NCBI GenBank assembly: GCA_041390365.1
Contig: JAWKQB010000002.1
Location: forward strand, 248,001-312,000
Length of the DNA: 64,000 bases
Reading direction: 5' to 3'
Source: Syntrophotaleaceae bacterium
Lineage (GTDB): Bacteria; Desulfobacterota; Desulfuromonadia; Desulfuromonadales; Syntrophotaleaceae
Part shown: positions 11,201 through 18,985 of the stretch, piece after piece
Layout: each line of letters opens with the position of its first letter
Position numbering within the stretch: the stretch's first letter is position 1
Notes under the pieces: model-generated
Told to the model about the DNA's origin: nothing
Databases searched by the model: none
What the model saw: the letters and a program-made list of their open reading frames with translations, nothing else
Made by a program: the position numbers and the translations under genes

Positions 11201-11916
11201 GCCAGGCCGCTATGGGAGAGCTGCTGGATCATATCGCCCACCAGTGGAAACAGCCTTTGACGGTCATTTCCCTGCTGGTCCAAAATCTTGAAGAAAGCCA
11301 TGACAGAGGGGAACTGACCGATCTCCTTTTAAGGGAAACCATCGACAAGATGCTGGACCTGCTGGACCACATGGAGCAGACCATCGAGGTCTTTCGGGAT
11401 TTCTATCGGCCGGATAAGGGAAAAACGGTGTTCAGGGTCAGGGAGGCCGTGGACAGGGCGCTGGACTATATGGGGCCGGCCCTGAAGTTTCATTCGATTG
11501 CCATCGAATACGATGTCGATCCCGAGTTGCGGGCCATGGGCTACCCGAAGGAGTATACGCAGGCACTTCTCAACCTGTTGTCCAATGCCAGGGATGTTCT
11601 GAGGGACAGGAAAACGGAAAAACCGAAAATAATCATCAGCGGATTTGCAGCAGACAATCAGGCTGTGGTGAGCATAAAGGATAATGCCGGAGGGATACCG
11701 GAGGCGATTTTCCCGAAGATTTTTGATCTTTATGTCACAACCAAGGAAGCAACCGGTGGATCAGGCATCGGTCTGCATATCTCAAAAAACATCATTGAAA
11801 ATAATATGCAGGGTTCCTTGATGGCGCTCAACAGCACCTCGGGAGCGGAGTTTCGGTTATGCGTCCGGATGCCGGAGGCTGATGCGGTCACGATGGAAGA
11901 GATCGAACCGGGCTGA
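8254..11916 (+). CDS. Sensor histidine kinase, PAS-GAF-PAS-PocR-PAS-PAS architecture
   Basis: About 1220 residues. One transmembrane helix lies near the N-terminus (~11-31), followed by a PAS domain, a coiled coil, a GAF domain (~215-365), a PAS domain (~380-500), a PocR-type sensory domain (~515-690, from DLADILDTQQIQ through LGQFFFDGEQID), two more PAS domains and the kinase core. The phospho-accepting His is in HIAHQWKQPL and the ATPase glycine box is GGSGIGLHIS. PocR domains are known ligand sensors; the ligand here is unknown. The kinase half is nearly the same as that of the upstream gene, which indicates duplication followed by sensor swapping. It starts directly at what corresponds to the second membrane helix of the neighbour, so it has no periplasmic sensor. 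It is an orphan kinase. Confidence 0.9.
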   Translation: MVRYDLLDVVRYYVWAVVLAAALCLIFFIWSRILKRRVELRTAELGRSEEALRFTQYAIDRTVDQAFWMTEDGRLFYVNDAACRALGYSREELVGMSIPEIDPTHPPEVFAEHWRTLVKHGCITMESLHRAKDGRVYPVEIRSNYVVFDGREYNCAFATDISERKRMETELRHARDELETRVKERTAELECANEMLEREILVRKRTENVNSARLRLLEFAAIHNMEELLQATLDEAESLTGSLIGFYHFLETDQKTLTLQNWSTRTKAEFCKAEGKGSHYDVAAAGVWVDCLHERRPVVHNDYASLPHRRGLPPGHAPVVRELVVPVFRKDKIVAVFGVGNKPQDYISEDIETVSTLADLAWDIVERKQAEEALHLSRFCIDKAGIGIWQSDEKGTIFNVNEHACKSLGYSREELFGLNIFDIDPGITLERMLELGEILRETGSVTLQTTHRRRDGTTFPVEVTANLLEFRGKEYAISFVQDITGRKQAEKALQESESRVRRKLESILDPGGDVADLDLADILDTQQIQAIMEDLYAITGLKMSILDLDGRVLADVGWQDICLEFHRKHPETLKRCHESDTDLAVGVPEGEFRTYRCRNNMWHLVTPIIVAGKHMANLFLGQFFFDGEQIDYGLFREQARRYGFPEEEYIVALEAVPHHNEELVNLGKAVFLKLTDMLSRLSYANIKLAQTLAEQDRLTATLREANLVVENSPAVLFLWKAEDGWPVELVSDNVKQFGYAPEDFLSGALTYASIIHPDDLERVTREVGESCEKGADQLQLEYRIVTREGEVRWINEHSHIERDTSGSVKTFEGIVIDVTERKRMEEELYNSREKYQSMVEAFDGFIYICSQDYRIEFMNPKLVEWTGKDAVGQLCYKTLHGRDEICPWCVNDRVFQGESVHWEIQCNKDGRWYHVVNVPLYNANGTISKHSIITDIHLLKMTEESLREQKKLLENLNATLEKRVGEEVRKNREKDVVLIQQNRQAAMGELLDHIAHQWKQPLTVISLLVQNLEESHDRGELTDLLLRETIDKMLDLLDHMEQTIEVFRDFYRPDKGKTVFRVREAVDRALDYMGPALKFHSIAIEYDVDPELRAMGYPKEYTQALLNLLSNARDVLRDRKTEKPKIIISGFAADNQAVVSIKDNAGGIPEAIFPKIFDLYVTTKEATGGSGIGLHISKNIIENNMQGSLMALNSTSGAEFRLCVRMPEADAVTMEEIEPG

Positions 11917-11947
11917 AGGCGGAATTTGACATCCTTGCAAAATCGAA

Positions 11948-11973
11948 GAGGCTGGTCGGTTTCGACCAGCCTC
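11948..11973. terminator. Stem-loop between convergent genes
   Basis: An 11-bp perfect stem (GAGGCTGGTCG / CGACCAGCCTC) with a GTTT loop lies between the 3' end of the kinase gene and the 3' end of the minus-strand PRC-barrel gene. The following T-rich stretch (CCATTTTA) is modest, so termination strength is uncertain. It could serve both strands. Confidence 0.6.
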
Positions 11974-11990
11974 TCCATTTTAACCGGACT

Positions 11991-12386
11991 TTAGTGCCGG
12001 TATTCTCCGGGTTCGCCTCCCTTGCGGGGTGAAACATTGTAGTAGCGGTGGATTTCCTCACCCCACTCCTGGGACATGACCGGCCAGTCGTGCTTGTCGA
12101 AGCCGGGAGCGTTCTTCAGGTGCTCCTTGCTCTCGTCCAGGACGAACCGCTTGTGTTCGGGGTCCAGTTGAAGCGATTCGAAGGGGATGGCGAAGAGCTT
12201 GTCCCCCAAGCCGAGAAAGCCGCCGAAGGACAGCACTGCGTAATTGACGTTGCCGGTATCCGTATCGATCATGAGTTCTTCGATCTTGCCGAGATCTTCC
12301 CCTTGCAGGTTCACCACTTTGTCACCGATCAGCGTCGAAGCACTCATCACCTTCGGGCCAGGACCTTGGCCTGTTGCTATTGCCAT
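11991..12386 (-). CDS. PRC-barrel domain protein
   Basis: Protein of 131 residues. A PRC-barrel domain covers most of the first two thirds (SASTLIGDKVVNLQGEDLGKI onward, with the typical DTDTGNVNYAVLSFGG strand pattern). PRC barrels occur in photosynthetic reaction centre H subunits, RimM and many small stress or envelope proteins; the role here cannot be assigned. No signal peptide or membrane helix is visible. A strong ribosome-binding site (AAAGGAGATC) precedes the ATG. It is a single gene between convergent and divergent neighbours. Confidence 0.85.
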   Translation of the reverse strand: MAIATGQGPGPKVMSASTLIGDKVVNLQGEDLGKIEELMIDTDTGNVNYAVLSFGGFLGLGDKLFAIPFESLQLDPEHKRFVLDESKEHLKNAPGFDKHDWPVMSQEWGEEIHRYYNVSPRKGGEPGEYRH

Positions 12387-12590
12387 GGTTGATCTCCTTT
12401 CGTTGTTTTTTTTTCCTCAGGTTCCAAGTCTATCCCTGTGGTGCCGAGAGTCAAGGCACCCTGCCGACCTGATTCCGGCCCTCCGCCCGCCATCCATTTC
12501 TGTTTTATCTTCAGCGAAAAATAAAGTTTTCCCAATCTCTGGTAGTCTTGATCTTGTCCAGGAAGGATCGCTACGAGAGGAGGCCTGCCC

Positions 12591-13307
12591 ATGAAAAAAC
12601 AACAGTACGTCTGCCTCGTCTGCGGTTTCAACATGGTCGGTTTCCTGCCGGAGACCTGCCCTTTTTGCGGCGCAAGGCAGGAGAATTTCATTACCGCCGA
12701 AGAGTGCTCCGCCCGCTATCGGGTCAAAGGCTCTCCGGTCAATGACAGGGTGACCCGGCTCAATTCCGAGCCTGGCCTCGGTTTTGAGCACGCCGCCTAC
12801 CGCATCGAAACCGACGACAAGGTGTGCTGGATCGACTGCCCTTCCTCTTTCGACAGCTCTCTGGCGCAGATGGATGCCATCCTGTTTACCCATCACCATT
12901 TTCTCGGTGCCTGCAACCTCTATCGTGAACATTACGGAGCCACGGTGAGCATTCACGAGGCCGATTCAAGCCACGAGCTGTGCCGGCCCTTTATCTTCGA
13001 CGAAACCTTCCTGATGGATTTTCGGCATCACGGCATCGAGGCCTTTCATGTCGACGGGCATACCCCCGGTTTCACTTGCTACATTTTCCAGGACACCCTG
13101 TTCGTCTGCGACTATGTGTTTCTCGATGGCGACCGCATGAAGTTCAATCCTTTCGGTCCGCTCGACAGAACCATGGCCGGCGGAAGGCGCCTCCGCGAAC
13201 AGCTGGAAGGGCGAAACCTCGCCCAAGTCTGCGGATACAACTACGTGATCGAATTTCCGGACTGGCTGCACAGGTTCGACCAGGGCCCCACCTTCGAGGG
13301 GTTTTGA
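12591..13307 (+). CDS. Metallo-beta-lactamase-fold protein with N-terminal rubredoxin-like zinc/iron site
   Basis: Protein of 238 residues. Residues 1-35 carry a rubredoxin-like knuckle pair (CLVC at 9-12, CPFC at 23-26). The rest is an MBL-fold hydrolase: the HHHF box in FTHHHFLG, a HVDGHTPG strand with a metal-ligand His, and a CDYVF segment where a metal ligand is expected. The canonical HXHXDH is reduced to HHHF, so the metal centre may be incomplete or altered. AGAGGAGG precedes the ATG. The next gene starts 3 bp after the stop, which suggests a three-gene operon with the pyruvyltransferase-like and FAD oxidoreductase genes. The substrate is unknown. The rubredoxin-like part suggests electron transfer or structural zinc. 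Confidence 0.75.
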   Translation: MKKQQYVCLVCGFNMVGFLPETCPFCGARQENFITAEECSARYRVKGSPVNDRVTRLNSEPGLGFEHAAYRIETDDKVCWIDCPSSFDSSLAQMDAILFTHHHFLGACNLYREHYGATVSIHEADSSHELCRPFIFDETFLMDFRHHGIEAFHVDGHTPGFTCYIFQDTLFVCDYVFLDGDRMKFNPFGPLDRTMAGGRRLREQLEGRNLAQVCGYNYVIEFPDWLHRFDQGPTFEGF

Positions 13308-13310
13308 ATC

Positions 13311-14432
13311 ATGGGCTTTCGCATCGGAATATCAGGCAGTTACGGAGGCATGAATCTGGGGGACGAAGCGATCCTGATGGCAATCCTCGGGGAGCTGCGG
13401 AGAACTCTCAACCCCGAGGTCGTGGTTTTTTCGGATAATTCGGCAGACACGGAAAAACGGCATAAAGTGCGGGCCCTGTCCCTGTCCGAGGCGCACAAGG
13501 ACGATGTTCTGAGGGAATTGGAGAAGCTCGACCTGTTCGTCGTGGGCGGAGGGGGCATTCTTTTCGACGGCTTTGCCGAAAAAGTGTTGCGGGATGCCAA
13601 CTGGGCCATGGAGCGGGGGGTGCCGGTGATGATCTATGCCGTCAGCGCGGGGCCCCTGAATAATCCGGAAACCCGCAAGCTGGTGGTGAGGACTCTCAAC
13701 AGCGTGGATATCATCACGGTTCGGGAGAGCGGGGCCAAGAAGTTGCTGAACGACCTGGGCGTCGACCGCAGCATCGAGGTAACCGCCGATCCGGCTTTTT
13801 TGCTCGAGCCCAGTGAATTCACCACAGATATGCTGAAAGGGGAAGGCGTTGATCCTGAACGGCCACTGATCGGCTTCTCTGTGCGGGAGCCCGGTCCGGC
13901 CGCCCCTGAACTCGACGTGGACCATTACCACGCCATCCTCGCCAATACCGCCGATTTCATGATCGAACGATTCGGCGCACAGATCCTGTTCATCCCCATG
14001 GAATTCGCCCAGAACCATGATCCCCGGCACTCGCACGGGGTCATATCAAAAATGGCGAATGTGCAGCGGGCCGGGGTGCTCAAGGGGAAATACGATTCCG
14101 CCCAGATCCTGGGATTGATCGGACATACCGCCTTCGTGGTCGGCATGCGGCTGCATATCCTGATTTTCGCCGCTGTCCGGCACGTGCCTTTCGCGCCCCT
14201 TCCCTATGCGGCAAAAGTCTCCGGCGTTCTGGCCGACATGCAGCTGCCGATGCCGCCCCTCTCAGAGCTGAACACCGGAAAACTCTGCGCCTTTCTGGAT
14301 CGCTCCTGGGATACCCGAGGGCAGATCGCCAGGAAGCTGCAGAAGACCATTCCGGGGGTTCAGGAAAAGGCGCGACAAACCAACCGGATCCTCTGTGATT
14401 TCCTGTCGGCAAAAGACTCCGGGAGACAATAG
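13311..14432 (+). CDS. Polysaccharide pyruvyl transferase family protein (CsaB/WcaK-like)
   Basis: Protein of 373 residues with the GT-B-like pyruvyltransferase pattern: an N-terminal GISGSYGGMNLGDEAIL loop, a VVGGGGILFDG motif, VSAGPLNN, VTADPAFLL, and a C-terminal GMRLHILIFAA helix that holds the conserved R-H pair. Family members attach pyruvate ketals to cell-wall or capsule sugars using phosphoenolpyruvate. No glycan synthesis genes surround it, so the acceptor is unclear and a different role is possible. It lies 3 bp downstream of the MBL-fold gene and 9 bp upstream of the FAD oxidoreductase gene, consistent with one transcript. Confidence 0.82.
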   Translation: MGFRIGISGSYGGMNLGDEAILMAILGELRRTLNPEVVVFSDNSADTEKRHKVRALSLSEAHKDDVLRELEKLDLFVVGGGGILFDGFAEKVLRDANWAMERGVPVMIYAVSAGPLNNPETRKLVVRTLNSVDIITVRESGAKKLLNDLGVDRSIEVTADPAFLLEPSEFTTDMLKGEGVDPERPLIGFSVREPGPAAPELDVDHYHAILANTADFMIERFGAQILFIPMEFAQNHDPRHSHGVISKMANVQRAGVLKGKYDSAQILGLIGHTAFVVGMRLHILIFAAVRHVPFAPLPYAAKVSGVLADMQLPMPPLSELNTGKLCAFLDRSWDTRGQIARKLQKTIPGVQEKARQTNRILCDFLSAKDSGRQ

Positions 14433-14441
14433 GAGAGAAGG

Positions 14442-15890
14442 ATGGCGACCCTTGCCAGACCCGAAGATGCAAAAACGGTGGAAATACCGGCCCGCCGGGC
14501 CATCGTCGCGGCGGACACCGAGGTGCTGGTGGTGGGCGGAGGCCCGGCCGGTCTGGGTGCCGCTCTCGGAGCGGCGGGAACCGGTGCGGAGGTCCTTCTG
14601 GTCGAGCGCTACGGATTTCTCGGCGGCAACGCGACCGCCGCTCTTGTCATGCCCCTGGTGTCCTTTTATACCCAGACCCAAGCTCCGGCTCCACAAAGCC
14701 CACTGACCCTGTTCCCCGGAGATCACGGCCAGGGAGATCCGGTCATCGCCGGAGCTTTACGGATGTTTCTGGAGCGTCTGGTCCGGGCGGGGGGCGCCAT
14801 TCCGCCGTCTTTAAAAACCGGCTACACGGTTCCCTTCGATCCGGAAATCTTCAAATGGATTGCGATGGAGATGGTGGCCGAAGCCGGCGTGCGGCTGCTG
14901 TTCCACTCCTTTGCCAGCGACGTGCTCCTGGAAAACGGCCGGATCAGGGGAGTGGTGTTCGAGACCAAATCGGGTCCCCTGGTCATTCTGGCCCGAACGG
15001 TGGTCGATTGCACCGGCGATGGGGACATCGCAGCGAGGGCCGGGGCGCCCTTCGAAGTCGGGCGGCCCGAGGATGGTCTGGTCCAGCCCATGACCCTGAT
15101 GTTTCGCATGGCGGAATTCCAGCGTGCCGCCTTTGAAGCCTATGTGACAGAGCACTCGGATCAGTGGCGTGGCGTCTACGGGCTTTGGGATCTGATCGGA
15201 CGGGCTGCGGCTGCGGGAGATCTTTCCCTGCCGCGGGAGAACATCCTGTTTTTTGCGACCCCCCATGAGCGGGAACTGGTCGTCAATTCCACCCGCGTCA
15301 TCCACGTGCTGGGCACCGAGGTCTGGGATCTGTCCTATGCCGAATGGGAAAGCCGGCGGCAGATGCGGCAGATTGTCAGCTTTTTTCGAAAATACGTGCC
15401 GGGGTTTGCCGAATCTTACGCCCTGCAGAGTGGGGTCCAGGTGGGAGTACGGGAAACAAGGCGCATCCGTGGAGAATACCGGTTGACGGAGGACGATCTT
15501 TTGAGGGTGCGCAAATTCCCTGATGTGATCGCCCGGGGCACCTACCCCCTCGACATTCACAGTCCGGATGGCAAAGGTACGGTTCTGAAACGCTTACCCC
15601 CGGGAGAGGCTTACGACATTCCCCTGCGCAGTCTGCTGCCCCTGGAGGTCGAGGCTTTGCTCGTCGCCGGACGGTGCATATCGGGGTCTCATGGTGCCCA
15701 CTCTTCCTACCGTGCCATGCCCATCAGTATGGCCACCGGACAGGCCGCCGGGGTTGCGGCCGCACTGGCAGCCAAACGAGGAACGTTTCCACGGCAGCTG
15801 TCAGCGGAAACTGTTCAAACAGAACTGCTGCGCCAGGGGGCCGATCTCGGGGATTCCGAGCGAATCAGTGACCTGAAAAACAACAGATGA
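14442..15890 (+). CDS. FAD-dependent oxidoreductase (FAD_oxidored family)
   Basis: Protein of 482 residues. The N-terminal dinucleotide fold starts at about residue 26 (EVLVVGGGPAGLGAALGAA) and is followed by VERYGFLGGNAT, characteristic of the FAD-dependent group that includes many bacterial proteins of unknown substrate. There is a central VVDCTGDGDIAARAG motif and a C-terminal GRCISGSHGAHSSYR FAD-contact region. No signal peptide is seen. AGGAGAGAAGG precedes the ATG. It is the last gene of the MBL-pyruvyltransferase-FAD cluster. No biochemical function can be named. Confidence 0.85.
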   Translation: MATLARPEDAKTVEIPARRAIVAADTEVLVVGGGPAGLGAALGAAGTGAEVLLVERYGFLGGNATAALVMPLVSFYTQTQAPAPQSPLTLFPGDHGQGDPVIAGALRMFLERLVRAGGAIPPSLKTGYTVPFDPEIFKWIAMEMVAEAGVRLLFHSFASDVLLENGRIRGVVFETKSGPLVILARTVVDCTGDGDIAARAGAPFEVGRPEDGLVQPMTLMFRMAEFQRAAFEAYVTEHSDQWRGVYGLWDLIGRAAAAGDLSLPRENILFFATPHERELVVNSTRVIHVLGTEVWDLSYAEWESRRQMRQIVSFFRKYVPGFAESYALQSGVQVGVRETRRIRGEYRLTEDDLLRVRKFPDVIARGTYPLDIHSPDGKGTVLKRLPPGEAYDIPLRSLLPLEVEALLVAGRCISGSHGAHSSYRAMPISMATGQAAGVAAALAAKRGTFPRQLSAETVQTELLRQGADLGDSERISDLKNNR

Positions 15891-15891
15891 C

Positions 15892-16152
15892 TCAAGCCCC
15901 CCTTCCAGGAAGCCTTCCGGCAGTGTTTGCAATATCGTAGATCTTTTCCTGCTCAGCTGCCGGTTCCGGCAGGGGAATCGAATTTTCACAACCGCCGCAG
16001 GCCCTTTCCTGGTCTTCTGTCAAGCAGGCACATTTCCTGGACAGGAGTTGACTGTTACAAATTGGACAGCGCGCCTGAAACCAAACCTCGCCGATAAATT
16101 TGGTGAAGAAACAGTTCGGGCAGCGGAAGTGAAAATGAAGGTGTTTCATCAT
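15892..16152 (-). CDS. Small zinc-ribbon-like protein, function unknown
   Basis: Protein of 86 residues convergent with the FAD oxidoreductase gene and ending 1 bp after it. It has three paired cysteine knuckles: CPNC near residue 11, CPIC near residue 30 and C-A-C plus CGGC further on. The spacing suggests a zinc ribbon, possibly two. The His-rich start (MMKHLHFHF) could also bind metal. The C-terminal third is acidic and low in structure. It was not recognised as a named family. Codon use fits its neighbours, so it is probably real. Confidence 0.55.
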   Translation of the reverse strand: MMKHLHFHFRCPNCFFTKFIGEVWFQARCPICNSQLLSRKCACLTEDQERACGGCENSIPLPEPAAEQEKIYDIANTAGRLPGRGA

Positions 16153-16201
16153 GGCCCCTTTACAGGGCTCAGGCAGGAAGATGGATCCCCCTGGGCTGAA
16201 T

Positions 16202-16253
16202 GAATCCTATCTGAATAGGATTTGAGCTCTCCTGCCCCGGTGAAATCCGGGGT
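16202..16253. other. Two adjacent stem-loops in the 16153-16343 spacer
   Basis: AATCCTAT/ATAGGATT (8-bp stem, loop CTGA, 16202-16221) and CCCCGG/CCGGGG (6-bp stem, 16236-16253) stand next to each other between the zinc-ribbon gene and the end of the MoxR operon. Neither has a clear U-tract. They may stabilise transcript ends or terminate weakly. Confidence 0.4.
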
Positions 16254-16343
16254 TAGATCAACACAACCATGTGTAAGAGTTAATCAGAAAATTAATGGGA
16301 GTCAACCAACTTTTTCCCCTGCAGCCGCCTTTTCCCCTGGCCG

Positions 16344-16544
16344 CTATTCAACCTGCTCCTCGATGGAGCAGAGACCCATCAGTCGCAGGGCCAGAGCATT
16401 TTCCAGCGTGGTTCGGTAGCGCCAGGTGTATTGCACCTTGCTGAATTTTCCGGTATCCAGGTATTCGCACTGGCGCCACAAGTCCGGATGCATGCTCCGC
16501 ACCGTGTCCCGTTGAATGAAAGTCAGCAGAATTATTTTTTCCAT
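16344..16544 (-). CDS. Small conserved-looking protein at the end of the MoxR-VWA operon
   Basis: Protein of 66 residues (from MEKIILLTF). ATG 16544 is chosen over ATG 16556 because GGAGAAGAGA sits just before it. It starts 41 bp after the VWA gene ends, on the same strand, so it is probably co-transcribed. The sequence is mixed alpha/beta with tryptophan and arginine clusters (DLWRQCEYLD, YTWRYRTTLENALAL). No family was recognised. Its position suggests a partner of the MoxR-VWA pair, but this is inference. Confidence 0.5.
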   Translation of the reverse strand: MEKIILLTFIQRDTVRSMHPDLWRQCEYLDTGKFSKVQYTWRYRTTLENALALRLMGLCSIEEQVE

Positions 16545-16585
16545 TCTCTTCTCCATAAAATCCTGGTATCCGCCCTTGCGCCGCC

Positions 16586-17770
16586 TTATTCCGGTTCAAG
16601 TACCAGAGTGGCTATCCTGCCGAATCGGGGCTGATAGCTGGCCGGCAGATCCTGATCCTTGGTGGTGCTGACCCAGAGCGTGGGGATGCCGGGGTCGATC
16701 TCGGGGGTCGGGCCCATCAGGTCGGTGAGGTAGATGACGCAGCCGGCATCCGGTACGTTTTCCATCGCCCATTCAAAGGGCGGACAAAGGTCGGTGGTCC
16801 CACAGCCGGACCCCTTCAACTGCAGGGGAAAATCGTCCGGGGAGATGGACTGGGTGTCTGAGATCTGGCTGTCGCAGTAGACCACGTTGACCGTGGAGGG
16901 ATAGCTCTCCAGTATATCGTTCAGCTCGGCCTGAAACTGGTTGAGCTCCCGCTGCCCGATGGAACCGGAGGTATCGATGGCCAGAACCAGAGGCCTGAGG
17001 CCGCTGGACCGGAAACTGGGCAGGTAGATTCCGGCGGCAATATGACGTCTGTTGGGATGGCGCCAGGAATAATCGTTCCGTGCCGTGTGATCGATGAAAC
17101 TTCGCAGCATTTCCCGCCAGTCGAGCACCGGGTGAACCAGTTCCGTCACCAGCCGTTCGATGCCCCGCGGCAGCTTTCCCTGGGCCCGGGCGGCCTGGGC
17201 CGCCTGCTGGATGGCCACGGTAATTTCGGCTTCCTCGCGCTGCCTTTCGGCCTTGGTCATCGATTTGCCGTACTCGGTCTTGGCATCCTCGAACCCGCCG
17301 CAGCCGCCGGGATCGTCGTTCTCCTTGAGATCCTCCTCGCTCTCCCTTTCGACCCGCTCATCCTCACTGCCCGATCCGCTGGGCAGCCGGTCATAGATCT
17401 GTTCGGCGGACAGATTTTCAAAGGCTTTGTGATAATAGGCCGAAGGCAGAAGGCTGAGGCCGGCGTCCTTGAGGATGCCGTTGATGGCGTAGTCGCCCGC
17501 CTGGTTGAAGCGGCCGGGGTTTCGCGCGCCGCGGCGCAGGGGGTGGAAATGAGCCACGTGCATGACCAGATGGGCGAGCACGAACACGGTCTGGTCGATG
17601 GTCAGCTTGTCGATGAAACCCGGATTGTACCGGATCTGCCTGCCATCGGTGCTGGCCGTTTTGATGTCCCTGTCCTCCCGCAGTTTCAGGCGCAGCAGCA
17701 GGGTGGCGAAAAACGGATGATCGAGCACCATTCTGGCGATGGCTTTGTCGAGTTTGGCCGATTTTTTCAT
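16586..17770 (-). CDS. VWA-like domain / putative metallopeptidase protein (DUF2201, COG3864 type)
   Basis: Protein of 394 residues. The N-terminal half resembles a zinc-peptidase-like region (VLAHLVMHVAHFHPLRRG). An acidic linker at ~130-160 is followed by a VWA-like domain whose MIDAS-type motif is LAIDTSGSIG, with YLTDLMGP as the later aspartate site. Such proteins act with MoxR AAA+ ATPases as metal-dependent co-chaperones for assembly or activation of enzymes. ATG 17770 is used because AAGGGAAGGAGATCG precedes it; the open frame reaches 17794. The gene follows moxR by 40 bp in the same operon. Confidence 0.85.
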   Translation of the reverse strand: MKKSAKLDKAIARMVLDHPFFATLLLRLKLREDRDIKTASTDGRQIRYNPGFIDKLTIDQTVFVLAHLVMHVAHFHPLRRGARNPGRFNQAGDYAINGILKDAGLSLLPSAYYHKAFENLSAEQIYDRLPSGSGSEDERVERESEEDLKENDDPGGCGGFEDAKTEYGKSMTKAERQREEAEITVAIQQAAQAARAQGKLPRGIERLVTELVHPVLDWREMLRSFIDHTARNDYSWRHPNRRHIAAGIYLPSFRSSGLRPLVLAIDTSGSIGQRELNQFQAELNDILESYPSTVNVVYCDSQISDTQSISPDDFPLQLKGSGCGTTDLCPPFEWAMENVPDAGCVIYLTDLMGPTPEIDPGIPTLWVSTTKDQDLPASYQPRFGRIATLVLEPE

Positions 17771-17810
17771 CGATCTCCTTCCCTTCGGGTCCAATCCCCG
17801 TCGCCCGAAA

Positions 17811-18809
17811 TCACAGCAGCAGGTCGCCCTTGTCCCTGGCCCATTGGCCGAATTCCTGGGTTCCGGCCAGTTTCGGATCGGCTTTCAGGGCATCCCTCAG
17901 CCAGACCACCTGGAATTCCGTAGGCAGGCGCCGCATGTAGCGGAAAGCCGGCGAAATGTTGTCCGAGGTAATCTTGCGGGTCATGGCTCCGCAGAGGGCA
18001 TAGAGGACCGAAGGCTCCTGCGGGACGTCTGACTGGTCCGGATCGAGCAGAATGGAATCGATGTCCGGCAGGTCGCGATAGATTTCCAGAAAAGAGGTGA
18101 ATTCGGCGGCCGGCCCGAATCCGAGGGCACCGGCGAAAAAGGGCAGCTCCGCTTCCATGGGCAGTTTGCCCAGAAACTGACCGACATTGGCCCAGACCCG
18201 CGGGCAGGGGAAGGAATTGCCTTGGGCTTTGGCATCGAAATAATGCAGCAGATCGGGCCGCAGGCGCAAAAAGCCGATGACTTCAGAGGGGACCTGGTTG
18301 TCGATCGCCCAGGCGCACCACTCGTCGAGATCGACAGCCAGTTCCAGGTGCGTGGCGAAACGGGACCCGAGGGCCTTGCTGATCTTGCGGCTGAAGGTGC
18401 CGTCCGTTACCCGGTTGCCCGCTGCCAGGATTCTCCACCCTGGCGGCAGGCAGTACTCCCCGAGCTTGCGGTCGAGAACCAGCTGCAGCAGGGAGCTCTG
18501 CACCGACTCGGGCGCCTGGGACAGCTCATCCAGAAACAGAACTCCTTCCCCTTCGGTGGGCAGGAAGTTGGGCGGGTTCCAGCGGGTGACCCCACCTTCA
18601 ACGGAAGGTACGCCGCGCAGGTCGACCGGGTCGAGCAGCACGGCGCGGATATCGATCAGCGGCAGCTCGAGGGCGGCCGCAACCTGGGCCACGATCTGCG
18701 ACTTGCCGATCCCGGGAGGCCCCCAGAGAAACATGGGCACATTGACGCTCAGCCCGCTTTTCAGGATCGCGATGGCCAGTGAAGGTTTGACGGTTACCGG
18801 TGCTTCCAT
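17811..18809 (-). CDS. MoxR-family AAA+ ATPase
   Basis: Protein of 332 residues. It has a Walker A in WGPPGIGKSQI (about 29-36), a Walker B in GVLFLDELSQAP, a sensor 1 region in RILAAGNRVTDG, and an arginine-finger region (LGSRFATHLEL). MoxR ATPases pair with VWA proteins to mature cofactor-containing enzymes or respond to stress; the partner VWA gene is immediately downstream. The -35/-10 region carries a near-ideal FNR-type site, so the operon is probably induced or repressed with oxygen or redox state. The client enzyme is not encoded in the operon. Confidence 0.92.
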   Translation of the reverse strand: MEAPVTVKPSLAIAILKSGLSVNVPMFLWGPPGIGKSQIVAQVAAALELPLIDIRAVLLDPVDLRGVPSVEGGVTRWNPPNFLPTEGEGVLFLDELSQAPESVQSSLLQLVLDRKLGEYCLPPGWRILAAGNRVTDGTFSRKISKALGSRFATHLELAVDLDEWCAWAIDNQVPSEVIGFLRLRPDLLHYFDAKAQGNSFPCPRVWANVGQFLGKLPMEAELPFFAGALGFGPAAEFTSFLEIYRDLPDIDSILLDPDQSDVPQEPSVLYALCGAMTRKITSDNISPAFRYMRRLPTEFQVVWLRDALKADPKLAGTQEFGQWARDKGDLLL

Positions 18810-18874
18810 AAAATTTCCCCTTGCCTGAATCGAGAAAAAAGGTGCTTTCGGCCCCTAGAGCCGGTGACGTTACA

Positions 18875-18916
18875 AGCATAAAGAATAGGGGAGGGAAGCA
18901 GCTTGATCAATATCAA
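18875..18916 (-). promoter_or_regulatory. FNR-type class II promoter of the moxR operon
   Basis: TTGATCAATATCAA at 18903-18916 matches the FNR consensus TTGAT-N4-ATCAA at every defined base. The minus-strand -10 candidate TATGCT is at 18875-18880. The centre-to-centre distance is 32 bp, which puts the site at about -41.5 from a start near 18868: the geometry of an activated class II FNR/CRP-family promoter. The moxR ATG follows about 60 nt later. Confidence 0.75.
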
Positions 18917-18985
18917 TTTCGTGAGGGATTTTTCGGTTTGCAGACTCGGAAGGGGAATGGCTGCTATAGCTCCGCAAGAGCTGCT

